Assembly: GCA_036960605.1 (NCBI GenBank)
Contig: JBALXI010000023.1
Coordinates: 7,239 to 71,238 of the forward strand
Direction: 5' to 3'
DNA: 64,000 nucleotides
From: Oleispira sp036960605
GTDB lineage: Bacteria > Pseudomonadota > Gammaproteobacteria > Pseudomonadales > Oceanobacteraceae
Below the pieces are notes generated by a model. That model saw nothing but the letters and a program-made list of their open reading frames with translations, made no database searches and was not told the origin of the DNA. A program made the position numbers and the translations under genes. This document shows positions 9,089 through 17,324 of this stretch, in pieces (the first letter of the stretch is position 1; every line of letters begins with the position of its first letter).

Positions 9089-10099
9089 CTACTTATTCAA
9101 CTCTTCAGCAAACTGCTTCGCGTAGTAAGTCAAAATCGCATTAGCGCCCGCGCGCTTGATGCAGGTTAACGATTCGTGCATTACGGCGATATCGTCTAAC
9201 CAACCATTTTGTGCGGCGGCTTTGTGCATCGCATATTCGCCACTCACCTGATAAACAAATGTCGGCACACCAAACTCTTGTTTCACGCGACGTACTATAT
9301 CTAAATACGGCATGCCTGGCTTCACCATGATCATGTCAGCACCTTCCGCCAAATCCATCGCTACTTCGTGCAGCGCTTCATCCGTATTGGCAGGGTCCAT
9401 CTGATAGTTTTTCTTATCTGCCTTACCAAGATTAGCAGCAGAACCGACTGCATCACGAAAAGGGCCATAATAAGCCGACGCGTATTTTGCAGAATACGCC
9501 AGAATACGAGTATTCACATGGCCACCGTTTTCTAAAATTCCGCGGATCTCACCAATACGGCCGTCCATCATATCGCTCGGCGCTACGACATCGGCACCGG
9601 CTTCAGCATGGGAAAGCGCCTGACGTACTAAGGTATCGACCGTACGATCATTTAATACATAGCCGCTGGCATCTAAAATACCGTCTTGACCATGAATAGT
9701 GAAAGGATCAAGGGCAACATCTGTGATGACACCTAATGTTGGGCAAGCATCTTTAATCGCACGTACTGCACGCTGAGCCAAACCATTTGGGTTATAAGCT
9801 TCTTCGGCGAATTCTGTTTTAGCATTGGCAGGCGTTACCGGGAAAAGCGCGACGGCTGGAATGCCTAGCTTCACTAGGTGTTTACATTCTGCGATTAATA
9901 AATCGATCGACAAACGCTCAATACCTGGCATTGACGGAATGGCTTCACGTTCACCATGACCTTCTAGCACGAACATAGGGTATATTAAATCGTCCGTTGT
10001 TAGCGTTGTTTCACGCATTAAGCGACGAGAGAAATCATCGCGACGATTACGACGAAGACGAGTTTCTGGATAAAAGCGTTGCGCATCATTAAAAGCCAC
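9089..10099 (-). CDS. hemB: Delta-aminolevulinic acid dehydratase (porphobilinogen synthase)
   Basis: Condenses two 5-aminolevulinate molecules to porphobilinogen for haem and other tetrapyrroles. Seen: 336 residues; Schiff-base lysines Lys205 (YSAKYAS) and Lys260 (MVKPGMPYLD) fall at the numbers known for P. aeruginosa HemB. The segment DVALDPFTIHGQDG carries Asp instead of the three cysteines of the zinc site. Known: that pattern defines the magnesium-dependent, Pseudomonas-type enzyme. Divergent from the membrane-reductase fusion gene across 217 bp. Confidence 0.97.
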   Translation of the reverse strand: MAFNDAQRFYPETRLRRNRRDDFSRRLMRETTLTTDDLIYPMFVLEGHGEREAIPSMPGIERLSIDLLIAECKHLVKLGIPAVALFPVTPANAKTEFAEEAYNPNGLAQRAVRAIKDACPTLGVITDVALDPFTIHGQDGILDASGYVLNDRTVDTLVRQALSHAEAGADVVAPSDMMDGRIGEIRGILENGGHVNTRILAYSAKYASAYYGPFRDAVGSAANLGKADKKNYQMDPANTDEALHEVAMDLAEGADMIMVKPGMPYLDIVRRVKQEFGVPTFVYQVSGEYAMHKAAAQNGWLDDIAVMHESLTCIKRAGANAILTYYAKQFAEELNK

Positions 10100-10215
10100 G
10101 GGTATTCTCCAAGCGGTAGGCTACTGGTAGCCCGGTATCGATGATAAAAATATAAAGACTATTCTAGCGGACTCGACTCATCAATTCGCTGATTTATGAC
10201 AGATTTCATAAGAAA

Positions 10216-10239
10216 AATTGATAGCCTCGTTTATCAATT
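10216..10239. promoter_or_regulatory. Palindrome between divergent hemB and fusion gene, possible operator
   Basis: Eight-base inverted repeat AATTGATA / TATCAATT with an eight-base spacer, in the 217-bp divergent intergenic region. It resembles the half-sites of FNR/Anr boxes (TTGAT / ATCAA), but the spacer is 10 rather than 4, so it is not a standard Anr box. A regulatory role is inferred from position and symmetry only. Confidence 0.3.
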
Positions 10240-10316
10240 GTGATATGAAAATGAACTGAACGCAGGATCACCGTACTAATCACCATTATAAAGCGTGCGG
10301 ATTATAAGGACGAAAG

Positions 10317-12515
10317 ATGAAGAAATTATTACTGTTGGGTTTAATTGCGGGTTTAGTGCTCGGCTTTTATCTGGTGGGCGAGCAATGGTTATTGCCTGAA
10401 ACCTACCAAGCACTTTACCAACAAGACCCGATACAAACAGCAGGGTTGTTCTTCACTGTGTATGTCTTGGTCGCGGCGTTATCCATACCTGGAGCGGCGC
10501 TAATGACATTAATCGCGGGCGCCATATTTGGTTTGAGCCAAGGTCTACTTATCGCGTCCTTTGCCAGTTCTATTGGCGCCACACTCGCCTTTTTAATGTC
10601 TCGATTATTGTTAAAAGATTGGGTGCAGAATAAATTCGCGGCGCATTTGAAAACTATTAATGACGGCATTGAAAAAGATGGCCCTTTCTTTTTATTCACC
10701 TTGCGTCTAATCCCTGTGGTGCCTTTCTTCGCGATCAATTTGCTGATGGGTTTAATGCCCATATCAACATGGCGCTTTTATTGGGTCAGTCAGCTGGGTA
10801 TGTTGGCTGGCACGGCGGTTTATGTAAATGCCGGTGCTGAGTTTGCAGCTCTGCTTGCTCAAGGTTCGGCCCAAGGGAGTGGACAGGACAGCGGGTTTTC
10901 GTTGGCGGGTATCATGACACCTGGTTTGTTGGGCGCCTTAGTTCTATTGGCTGTGTTTCCTTGGTTAGCGCGAGGGTTGATGAATGGCATGCAAGCACGC
11001 AGAGCTTTATTAAAACGCGCAAACGGACGAGCAAAGCCTAAAAAGTTTGATGATAACTTGATCGTCATTGGTGGCGGTGCTGCTGGGTTGGTGAGTTCAA
11101 TCATCGGATCGGCGGTGAAAGCAAAAGTAACCTTAATTGAAAAGCACAAGATGGGCGGAGATTGTCTTAATACGGGCTGCGTGCCCAGCAAGGCATTGAT
11201 TCATGCGGCGAAGGTTGCTCATGACGCGACACAAGGTTTCAAGTCCGGGCTATTAGTAGGGCCTGACTCAGCTAATGACATTAAGCCGAGTATTAATTTT
11301 GAACAAGTGATGAAACATGTGCACGGCTCTATTAAAGCCATAGAACCGCATGACTCGATTGAGCGCTACGAAGGTTTTGGTGTGTCGTGTGCAACCGGGC
11401 AAGCAACCATAATATCGCCTTGGGAAGTTGAGATTGAGCATGTCTCTGAGTCAGGATTGGTGACACGGGAGATCCGTAGCGCTGCGAACATTATTATCGC
11501 CACCGGCGGACGCCCTCGGATTCCGACAATCGAGGGCCTAGATCAGGTGAATTATTTCACCTCAGATACTCTTTGGCAGATCACTGAATTGCCAAAGCGA
11601 TTATTGATTTTAGGTGCTGGGCCAATCGGTTGTGAATTGGGGCAAGCATTTGCGCGCTTAGGTTCACAAGTGAGCATGGTCGATAAGGGACAATTCCTAA
11701 TGCCGAGAGAAGACGAAGATGTTTCTCAACTGGTAGCCGATGCCATGGTGGCAGAAGGGGTTAATCATATTCCTGGTCGTTCAATTACTAAGCTCGAATC
11801 TTATAGCGATCATCATTTAGCGATCTTGGATAACGGTGATGAGATCAAATTCGATTCGTTGCTATTAGCCATCGGTCGAGAAGGTAATACTGAAAATCTA
11901 GGCTTGGAAAACGTAGGTCTAGCGACGGATGCTAATGGCTTTGTAGCGGTTGATGAATATCTACAAACAGAATGCCCAACGGTATATGCCTGCGGTGACG
12001 TGATTGGTGGTTACCAGTTTACTCACGTCTCTGCGCATGAAGCTTGGTTTGCGGCCGTGAATAGTTTGTTCGGCAGATTCAAACGCTTCAAGGCTGATTA
12101 TCGAGTGATTCCTTGGGCGACCTTTACCAGCCCTGAAGTGGCTCGTGTTGGTATTAGTGAAAAAGAAGCCAAAATTCAGAATATTCCCTATGAAAGTACT
12201 CAATACGGGTTAGATGATTTAGACCGAGCCATTACTGATGACGCGGCTTCGGGGTTCGTCCGTGTGCTTACTGTGCCGGGTAAAGATAAAATTTTAGGCG
12301 CAACGATTGTAGGCCCTAGAGCGGATGATCTTATTGCTACTTTTGTCATTGGTATGAAACATGGCTTGGGTCTTAACAAGGTATTGGGTACTATCCATGC
12401 ATACCCAACTTATATGGAAGCTAATAAATTCGTTGCTGGGCAGTGGAAACGCAAGCAAGTTTCAGAACGATTATTGGCGTGGTTAGGTAAGTTTCATCAT
12501 AGAAAAATTAAATAA
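10317..12515 (+). CDS. TVP38/TMEM64 (DedA-like) membrane domain fused to FAD disulfide reductase
   Basis: Seen: residues 1-235 are hydrophobic with several membrane spans and the TVP38/TMEM64 signature (IPGAALMTLIAGAIFG near 57-72, FTLRLIPVVPFFAIN near 127-141). A basic linker follows. Residues 246-720 form a class I pyridine nucleotide-disulfide oxidoreductase: FAD loop GGGAAG at 252-257, redox pair Cys283/Cys288 (CLNTGC), NAD(P) loop GAGPIG, second FAD motif YACGDV, and the C-terminal HAYPTYMEA His/Glu motif. Known: the reductase half is closest in style to mercuric reductase/lipoamide dehydrogenase, and both halves also exist as separate, often adjacent genes. No N-terminal HMA domain or C-terminal vicinal cysteines are seen, so mercury reduction is not supported. 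Substrate unknown; probably a membrane-anchored cytoplasmic reductase. Confidence 0.85.
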   Translation: MKKLLLLGLIAGLVLGFYLVGEQWLLPETYQALYQQDPIQTAGLFFTVYVLVAALSIPGAALMTLIAGAIFGLSQGLLIASFASSIGATLAFLMSRLLLKDWVQNKFAAHLKTINDGIEKDGPFFLFTLRLIPVVPFFAINLLMGLMPISTWRFYWVSQLGMLAGTAVYVNAGAEFAALLAQGSAQGSGQDSGFSLAGIMTPGLLGALVLLAVFPWLARGLMNGMQARRALLKRANGRAKPKKFDDNLIVIGGGAAGLVSSIIGSAVKAKVTLIEKHKMGGDCLNTGCVPSKALIHAAKVAHDATQGFKSGLLVGPDSANDIKPSINFEQVMKHVHGSIKAIEPHDSIERYEGFGVSCATGQATIISPWEVEIEHVSESGLVTREIRSAANIIIATGGRPRIPTIEGLDQVNYFTSDTLWQITELPKRLLILGAGPIGCELGQAFARLGSQVSMVDKGQFLMPREDEDVSQLVADAMVAEGVNHIPGRSITKLESYSDHHLAILDNGDEIKFDSLLLAIGREGNTENLGLENVGLATDANGFVAVDEYLQTECPTVYACGDVIGGYQFTHVSAHEAWFAAVNSLFGRFKRFKADYRVIPWATFTSPEVARVGISEKEAKIQNIPYESTQYGLDDLDRAITDDAASGFVRVLTVPGKDKILGATIVGPRADDLIATFVIGMKHGLGLNKVLGTIHAYPTYMEANKFVAGQWKRKQVSERLLAWLGKFHHRKIK

Positions 12516-12537
12516 CAATAAAGCGTTTAAATAAGAA

Positions 12538-12627
12538 GTGAGCGGCTTAAAAAATGAAGTTCAGACCGATTTAGCCCCAGAAAATGCCTCTATTGTTATT
12601 GAGCTTCTGGAGTCGTATCGGCGATGA
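12538..12627 (+). CDS. Possible 29-residue small protein
   Basis: GTG-started frame of 29 codons ending in TGA, with an in-frame stop just upstream, so this is the only start. The product is amphipathic with an acidic helical C-terminal part (IVIELLESYRR). The ribosome site is weak (AAGAA immediately upstream). It lies in the 171-bp gap between the fusion gene and the thioesterase gene. I do not recognise it; it may be chance coding or a conserved short peptide. Confidence 0.25.
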   Translation: MSGLKNEVQTDLAPENASIVIELLESYRR

Positions 12628-12686
12628 ATTGAGTTTGATCTTTGTTTTTTAAGAGCATGCTTCATCATATTAAGTCAGGAGTTTGT

Positions 12687-13196
12687 ATGAGCACTGAAAG
12701 CAATTTAGTCGACAAAGAAAAGGCAGTAGATACTAAAGGTTTCAATCCGAGTGAGTACAACATTGCCATTAATTTTCTTGAACAGATCCCTTTCAATAAA
12801 GTCTTAGGTTTACGGCCAACGAAACTTAGCCAAGACTATTGTGAATTTAAAATGAACATGAAAGACGAGCTGATCGGTAACTTTCTGCAAGGAATTCTGC
12901 ATGGTGGCGCTATTTCTACCGCATTAGATGTAACGGGTGGTGCGATGGCGATGGTTGCCGCTTGGCAAAGGTTGAAAGATCGGGACGTGCCAGCGTCAGA
13001 ACGACCAAAGACTCTGGCTAAATTAGGTACGATCGATATGCGGGTGGATTTTCTTCAGCCTGGTAAGGGAAAAGAGTTCACTATCGGCGCGACGTTACTG
13101 CGTATTGGTAACAAAGTAGCGGTAACACGGATGGAGTTTAAGAATGAAAAAGACGATCTAATCGCCGTTGGTACAGGCACATACCTGTGCGGATAG
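12687..13196 (+). CDS. YigI-type hotdog thioesterase
   Basis: Predicted acyl-CoA thioesterase of the PaaI/4HBT hotdog superfamily. Seen: 169 residues from the ATG at 12687, which has a good AGGA ribosome site; an upstream TTG at 12642 is unlikely. Core features are NFLQGILHGGAISTALD, the hotdog active-site helix, then GTIDMRVDFLQPG and a closing GTGTYL strand. The whole chain follows the layout of E. coli YigI (HGG-I-SALDVA, MGTIDLRVDYL-PG, GNKVAV-R-E). Substrate unknown; YigI prefers medium to long acyl-CoAs in published work as I recall. Stands alone, followed by a weak 8-bp hairpin at 13215-13236. Confidence 0.85.
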   Translation: MSTESNLVDKEKAVDTKGFNPSEYNIAINFLEQIPFNKVLGLRPTKLSQDYCEFKMNMKDELIGNFLQGILHGGAISTALDVTGGAMAMVAAWQRLKDRDVPASERPKTLAKLGTIDMRVDFLQPGKGKEFTIGATLLRIGNKVAVTRMEFKNEKDDLIAVGTGTYLCG

Positions 13197-13287
13197 TCAG
13201 CTTTTATGCCCTGTACTATTCATATTGTTGAATAGTCAGTAAATCTTGTAAATACATTGGGGCAGACTATCTTTTGCTTGAATTCTG

Positions 13288-13315
13288 TTGACAATAGCTG
13301 AGGTCAGCTTACAAT
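13288..13315 (+). promoter_or_regulatory. Predicted sigma-70 promoter of the cold-shock gene
   Basis: TTGACA (13288-13293), 16-bp spacer, TACAAT (13310-13315). Transcription from here would give a 5' leader of about 140 nt, the length typical of cold-shock mRNAs whose leader controls translation. A clear match to the E. coli cold-box sequence was not found. Confidence 0.6.
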
Positions 13316-13461
13316 ACAGTCGTCTGAAAGTTAGTCTTAGTTTTATGTACACCGTTTCGATATCCTGTATTTCGTCCTGTTTTCATAGATTATTGGCAGT
13401 GCTTCCAGCCATAATGGCTCATTAGAGCCGCAATTTTTTTCTGAATTTACAGGATATTATT

Positions 13462-13668
13462 ATGTCTACTACAACTGGTACAGTTAAGTGGTTCAACGAA
13501 TCTAAAGGCTTCGGTTTCATCGAGCAAGAAAACGGCCCTGACGTTTTCGCTCATTTCCGCGCTATTCAAGGTACGGGTTTCAAAACTCTTGCTGAAGGCC
13601 AAAAAGTTGAGTTCACTGTAACTCAAGGTCAAAAAGGACCACAAGCTGAAAACATCGTACCTCTATAG
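13462..13668 (+). CDS. Cold-shock domain protein (CspA family)
   Basis: Single-stranded nucleic-acid-binding RNA chaperone. Seen: 68 residues, one five-stranded OB fold with RNP1 (KGFGFIE) and RNP2 (DVFAHF), starting TGTVKWFNESKGFG. An AGGA ribosome site lies 9 bp before the ATG, the leader is long and an intrinsic terminator follows. Which CspA paralogue it is cannot be told from one window. It converges with an rhlE helicase gene; helicases and Csp proteins often act together on structured RNA in the cold. Confidence 0.95.
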   Translation: MSTTTGTVKWFNESKGFGFIEQENGPDVFAHFRAIQGTGFKTLAEGQKVEFTVTQGQKGPQAENIVPL

Positions 13669-13740
13669 GTTGATGGCATGAACTAAGAGCACTTCGCTTC
13701 TTAATGTTGCTGAGTACTTAGAGATTGCAAATCAGATTGT

Positions 13741-13775
13741 AAAAAAGGCTAAACCGAAAGGTTTGGCCTTTTTTT
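13741..13775 (+). terminator. Rho-independent terminator of the cold-shock gene
   Basis: Stem AAGGCTAAACC / GGTTTGGCCTT with a GAAA tetraloop (13756-13759) followed by a run of T. One G-T wobble. The A-run on the left may let it act on the other strand too. Confidence 0.85.
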
Positions 13776-13852
13776 ATGCCTGTCGTTTAGTGAAATGTTC
13801 GGTGATCTATCTGGATGGAAAACTCTAGTTAGGAGAATCTAGAATAGCAGGC

Positions 13853-13882
13853 AAAAAAATCCCCAGCATGGGCTAGGGATTT
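13853..13882 (-). terminator. Rho-independent terminator of rhlE
   Basis: Eleven-bp stem with one wobble (13857-13867 with 13872-13882), four-base loop, and a run of seven T on the minus strand at 13859-13853. About 50 bp beyond the rhlE stop. Confidence 0.75.
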
Positions 13883-13933
13883 AATTGATGTCACTCTCTC
13901 TCGCTATTTATAACGAGAGATTCGTCATCGTAT

Positions 13934-15325
13934 TTAGCTAGGCTTGTGACGCTGGCCATTACTATTCGACCAAGGGCTATCAGAACCAGCGCTGGTGTTT
14001 TTAGCAGCAGGCTTAGGCGCGCGACGCGATGAGTTATTACCCGCAGCATTACCTGAATTGTTACCACCTTGCTTATGCTGCTTAGTGCTGTTTGCCGCAT
14101 GTTGACCGTCGTGATGCTCACTTTGAGACTGAGGTCTTCTTGCTTTGCTCGGCTTGGTATTGCGAGAATTCAATTTTGATTCAGGTAAACGACTTACTGG
14201 TTCAAATCCTGGTAATACTTCACGTTCTAGCAATTCACCAATAACGCGTTCAATAGCGAACAGCTCTTTGGTTTCATCAGAACATACTAATGATACAGCA
14301 TGACCTTCAGCTCCGGCACGACCTGTACGACCGATACGGTGAACATAATCCTCAGGAACATTCGGTAAATCAAAGTTCACAACTTGAGGAAGCTGTTGAA
14401 TATCAATACCACGCGCTGCAATATCAGTCGCTACTAGAATACGAACTTCACCGGCTTTAAAATCGGCTAATGCACGAGTACGAGCGCCTTGGCTTTTATT
14501 ACCATGAATCGCAGCAGCCGTAATACCACGACCTTCTAGAAACTTGGTTAATTTATTCGCACCGTGTTTAGTACGGCTAAAGACAAGCGCTTGCTTCCAG
14601 TTGCCATCTTCAATTAACTTAGCAAGAGCCGCTGGCTTCTGCTTTTTATCAACTGGATATATCCACTGCTTAACCAACTTCGTTGTAACGTTAGGCGGTG
14701 CAACAGAAATCTCAACCGGGTTATTCACTAGGCCTTTAGCTAATGCACGAATGTCATTAGAGAAGGTGGCTGAGAATAATAAGTTCTGACGATTTTTCGG
14801 CAGGACTTTAATGATTTTTTTAATGTCGTGGATAAAGCCCATGTCCAACATACGGTCGGCTTCATCGAGAACCAAAAATTCTAGCTGTGCAAACTTGATT
14901 GCACCTTGGTTCATTAAATCTAATAAGCGGCCAGGAGTAGCAACTAATACATCAGCCCCTTTACGCATACGCATCATCTGTGGATTAGCTTTTACGCCAC
15001 CAAAAATCACGCAAGACGTTAGATGTGTATTTTTTGAATACTTATCAACGTTGTCTGCAACCTGAGCTGCTAGTTCACGAGTCGGTGTTAAAACCAATGC
15101 ACGAACTTGATTGTTTTGTACCCGCGGGCCTTTAGCCAGCATCTCTAAAATGGGTAATGTGAAACCTGCAGTTTTGCCTGTACCCGTTTGCGCGGCTGCC
15201 ATAATGTCTTTGCCTTCAAGCACTGCAGGGATAGCTGCGGCCTGAATTGGTGACGGTATTGTATAGCCTTGCTCGGCTACAGCTTCAAGAAGGGCAGCGG
15301 AAAGGCCCAAAGAGGCAAAACTCAT
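13934..15325 (-). CDS. rhlE: DEAD-box RNA helicase RhlE
   Basis: ATP-dependent RNA helicase of ribosome assembly and mRNA decay. Seen: 463 residues starting MSFASLGL as in E. coli RhlE; the Q motif (PSPIQ), Walker A AQTGTGKT, PTRELA, the DEAD box (LDEADRMLDMGF), SAT, and in the second RecA domain ARGIDI and HRIGRTGRAG. The last 85 or so residues are a low-complexity Asn/Ser/Lys/Gly/Pro tail, as expected for an RNA-tethering extension. RhlE rather than DeaD or SrmB is favoured by the N-terminus and by IHGNKSQGARTRAL. Single gene with its own terminator. Confidence 0.95.
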   Translation of the reverse strand: MSFASLGLSAALLEAVAEQGYTIPSPIQAAAIPAVLEGKDIMAAAQTGTGKTAGFTLPILEMLAKGPRVQNNQVRALVLTPTRELAAQVADNVDKYSKNTHLTSCVIFGGVKANPQMMRMRKGADVLVATPGRLLDLMNQGAIKFAQLEFLVLDEADRMLDMGFIHDIKKIIKVLPKNRQNLLFSATFSNDIRALAKGLVNNPVEISVAPPNVTTKLVKQWIYPVDKKQKPAALAKLIEDGNWKQALVFSRTKHGANKLTKFLEGRGITAAAIHGNKSQGARTRALADFKAGEVRILVATDIAARGIDIQQLPQVVNFDLPNVPEDYVHRIGRTGRAGAEGHAVSLVCSDETKELFAIERVIGELLEREVLPGFEPVSRLPESKLNSRNTKPSKARRPQSQSEHHDGQHAANSTKQHKQGGNNSGNAAGNNSSRRAPKPAAKNTSAGSDSPWSNSNGQRHKPS

Positions 15326-15422
15326 AGATATCTCACATGTTTTAGCGGTGGTGCAGCTTACAGCATAGCGGGTTCTAGGGCCATGGCTTGTTTTGGGGGC
15401 GTGCTAGTCAGTAAATGATCGT

Positions 15423-15456
15423 ATGTCACCAAATTGTCATAAATCAGATCTAAGAT
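15423..15456 (+). promoter_or_regulatory. PHO box and -10 element of the alkaline phosphatase gene
   Basis: Two 7-base half-sites, ATGTCAC (15423-15429) and TTGTCAT (15434-15440), separated by CAAA, match the PhoB-binding arrangement of CTGTCAT repeats at 11-bp period. Ten bases later TAAGAT (15451-15456) fits a -10 hexamer, the normal geometry for a PhoB-activated promoter lacking a -35. The start codon lies about 94 bp downstream. Phosphate-starvation control is therefore a strong inference. Confidence 0.7.
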
Positions 15457-15549
15457 GCGCGTTGTTAATACACCTATTTATAAATACAACAAAACGCCAA
15501 GTTAACTTTTTAAGTTACGAGAGCGACGTCAAAACAAAAGGGCATAACA

Positions 15550-17178
15550 ATGCGACCATTAATAAAATTATCTTCAGCGGTACTAACGGCTAGCTTGTTG
15601 ACTGCTTGTGGCGGTGACAGCTCTAGCTCGAATTCTGATAAAGCCGCCGCTTCTGGTCAGATTAAAAACGTCATCATGATGATTGGCGATGGCATGGGTC
15701 CACAGCAAGTCGGTTTGTTGCAAGACTTTGCGACTCATTCTAAAACAGATATCTATAAAAATCGTGAAACGGCATTAGAGCTGTTTGCTAATTCTGGTCA
15801 GCTGGCTTTGTCTAGCACAACGCCTGTCGGCGGTTTGGTGGTTGATTCTGCTTGTTCAGCAACTCAATTAGCGACCGGTAAGCCATCACTGAGTGAAGTG
15901 GTTGGTTTAGATATTGAAGGTAATAGTACGGATACTATTTTGGAAATGGCGAAAGCTGCGGGTAAATCTACCGGCTTAATTTCTGATACGCGTATTACTC
16001 ATGCCACCCCGGCCGCATTTGCTGCCCACCAAGCGCATCGTTCTATGGAGAACGAAATCGCTGTGGATATGTTGGAGAATAACGTCGATGTATTATTAGG
16101 CGGTGGTTTGCGATATTGGATTCCTGAAGGATCGACGTCTGCTAATGCAGACTTGGTAACGCTCATCAATGAGCCAAGCGTTAAAATCAAATCTAAGCGT
16201 AAGGATGATCGTAATCTATTAACCGAAGCGCAAACAGCAGGTTATTCGTTAGCATTTAACGCTGATCAGTTGGATGCAGTAGAAGGCCAAAAAGTTTTAG
16301 GCTTGTTCAGCTACAGCGCGATGCTCGATGGTATTTCTTATAGCACGTGTAAAAAAGCCGGTGATTGTGTGCAGCCTAGCCTAGCCGAGATGACGACAAA
16401 GGCATTGGATATTTTGTCTAAAGACGAAGACGGCTTCTTCTTAATGGTTGAAGGTGGCCAGATTGATTGGGCGGCTCATAATAACGATGCGGGTGACATG
16501 CTGCACCAGTTATTAAAGTTTGATGAATCGATTCAAGCGGTTTATGACTGGGTGAAAGATCGTGATGACACATTAGTTGTGATTACGGCGGATCATGAAA
16601 CCGGCGGTTTTAGTTTCTCTTATAGCCGTAAGGATATTCCTGAAGCAGATTCTTCTATTGTCGGTGATGCCTTCGTTGAATCAAATCGTGAATACAAGCC
16701 AAACTTCAATTTTGCTAACCCTGATTTACTGGATAAATTGTACGCTCAGAAAAAAGATTTTTATAATATCTGGTATGAAGCGGGCGGTGATTTAGGCGAT
16801 GTAGAACCTACTGCAGTTGATTTATTGGCCGCCATTAATAGCAATACAGAATTTCCTCTGACTCAAGCCGATGCCGATCGTATTTTGGAACATGAAACCA
16901 ATGAACACCAAGTTGATGATCATAAATACTTAGATGTTGCTACGTTCCCTAAGGTTGATGATTTTGAAGAGTTCTATGTGTATGGCGAAGAGGTTCACTT
17001 AGATCTTATGGGCCGCGCTCTTGCTAAGCACCAAAACACCGTATGGTCTACCGGTACTCATACCCATACTCCGGTTCAAGTAATTGCTTGGGGACCTAAA
17101 GATGCCCAAGAGCGTTTCAAAGGTTTGATGAATCATGTTGAAGTCGGCGCACAGTTAATTGAAGCGATGAAAAACTAA
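15550..17178 (+). CDS. Alkaline phosphatase, lipoprotein (PhoA family)
   Basis: Phosphomonoesterase that frees phosphate from organic esters outside the cytoplasm. Seen: 542 residues with a lipoprotein signal (lipobox LTAC, Cys20) and Ser/Gly/Asn-rich tether. Catalytic core: MMIGDGMG with metal-binding Asp47, nucleophile Ser100 in VVDSACSAT, HATPAAFAAH, MVEGGQIDWAAH, TADHETGG and the late GTHTHTPV metal-binding histidines. All expected metal and nucleophile motifs are present. Longer than E. coli PhoA (471), with the extra length mainly in the last third. A PHO box stands upstream. Probably tethered to the inner or outer membrane, facing the periplasm or outside. Confidence 0.94.
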   Translation: MRPLIKLSSAVLTASLLTACGGDSSSSNSDKAAASGQIKNVIMMIGDGMGPQQVGLLQDFATHSKTDIYKNRETALELFANSGQLALSSTTPVGGLVVDSACSATQLATGKPSLSEVVGLDIEGNSTDTILEMAKAAGKSTGLISDTRITHATPAAFAAHQAHRSMENEIAVDMLENNVDVLLGGGLRYWIPEGSTSANADLVTLINEPSVKIKSKRKDDRNLLTEAQTAGYSLAFNADQLDAVEGQKVLGLFSYSAMLDGISYSTCKKAGDCVQPSLAEMTTKALDILSKDEDGFFLMVEGGQIDWAAHNNDAGDMLHQLLKFDESIQAVYDWVKDRDDTLVVITADHETGGFSFSYSRKDIPEADSSIVGDAFVESNREYKPNFNFANPDLLDKLYAQKKDFYNIWYEAGGDLGDVEPTAVDLLAAINSNTEFPLTQADADRILEHETNEHQVDDHKYLDVATFPKVDDFEEFYVYGEEVHLDLMGRALAKHQNTVWSTGTHTHTPVQVIAWGPKDAQERFKGLMNHVEVGAQLIEAMKN

Positions 17179-17214
17179 CAGTCACTGTTGAGTTAACGAA
17201 GCGTTGAGAAATAA

Positions 17215-17260
17215 AAAAGGCGACAGCACTCTGACACAGAGGGCTAGTCGCCTTTTCTTT
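17215..17260. terminator. Terminator between alkaline phosphatase and EEP genes
   Basis: Stem AAAAGGCGAC / GTCGCCTTTT (17215-17224 with 17247-17256) with a T-rich flank on the right and an A-run on the left, usable in both directions between converging genes. Confidence 0.75.
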
Positions 17261-17324
17261 TACTTCTTAAGTGCTGTCTTTATTAGGCGCTAGCGTTGAA
17301 TGCTAGGCAAATTAAACACAAAAG

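Noticed and set aside
10216..10239. Standard Anr/FNR box
   Set aside because: The half-sites TTGAT/ATCAA are present, but the spacer is 10 instead of 4 bp.
10317..12515. Mercuric reductase (merA) call for the fusion protein
   Set aside because: Lacks the C-terminal vicinal Cys pair and HMA domain, and no mer genes are nearby.
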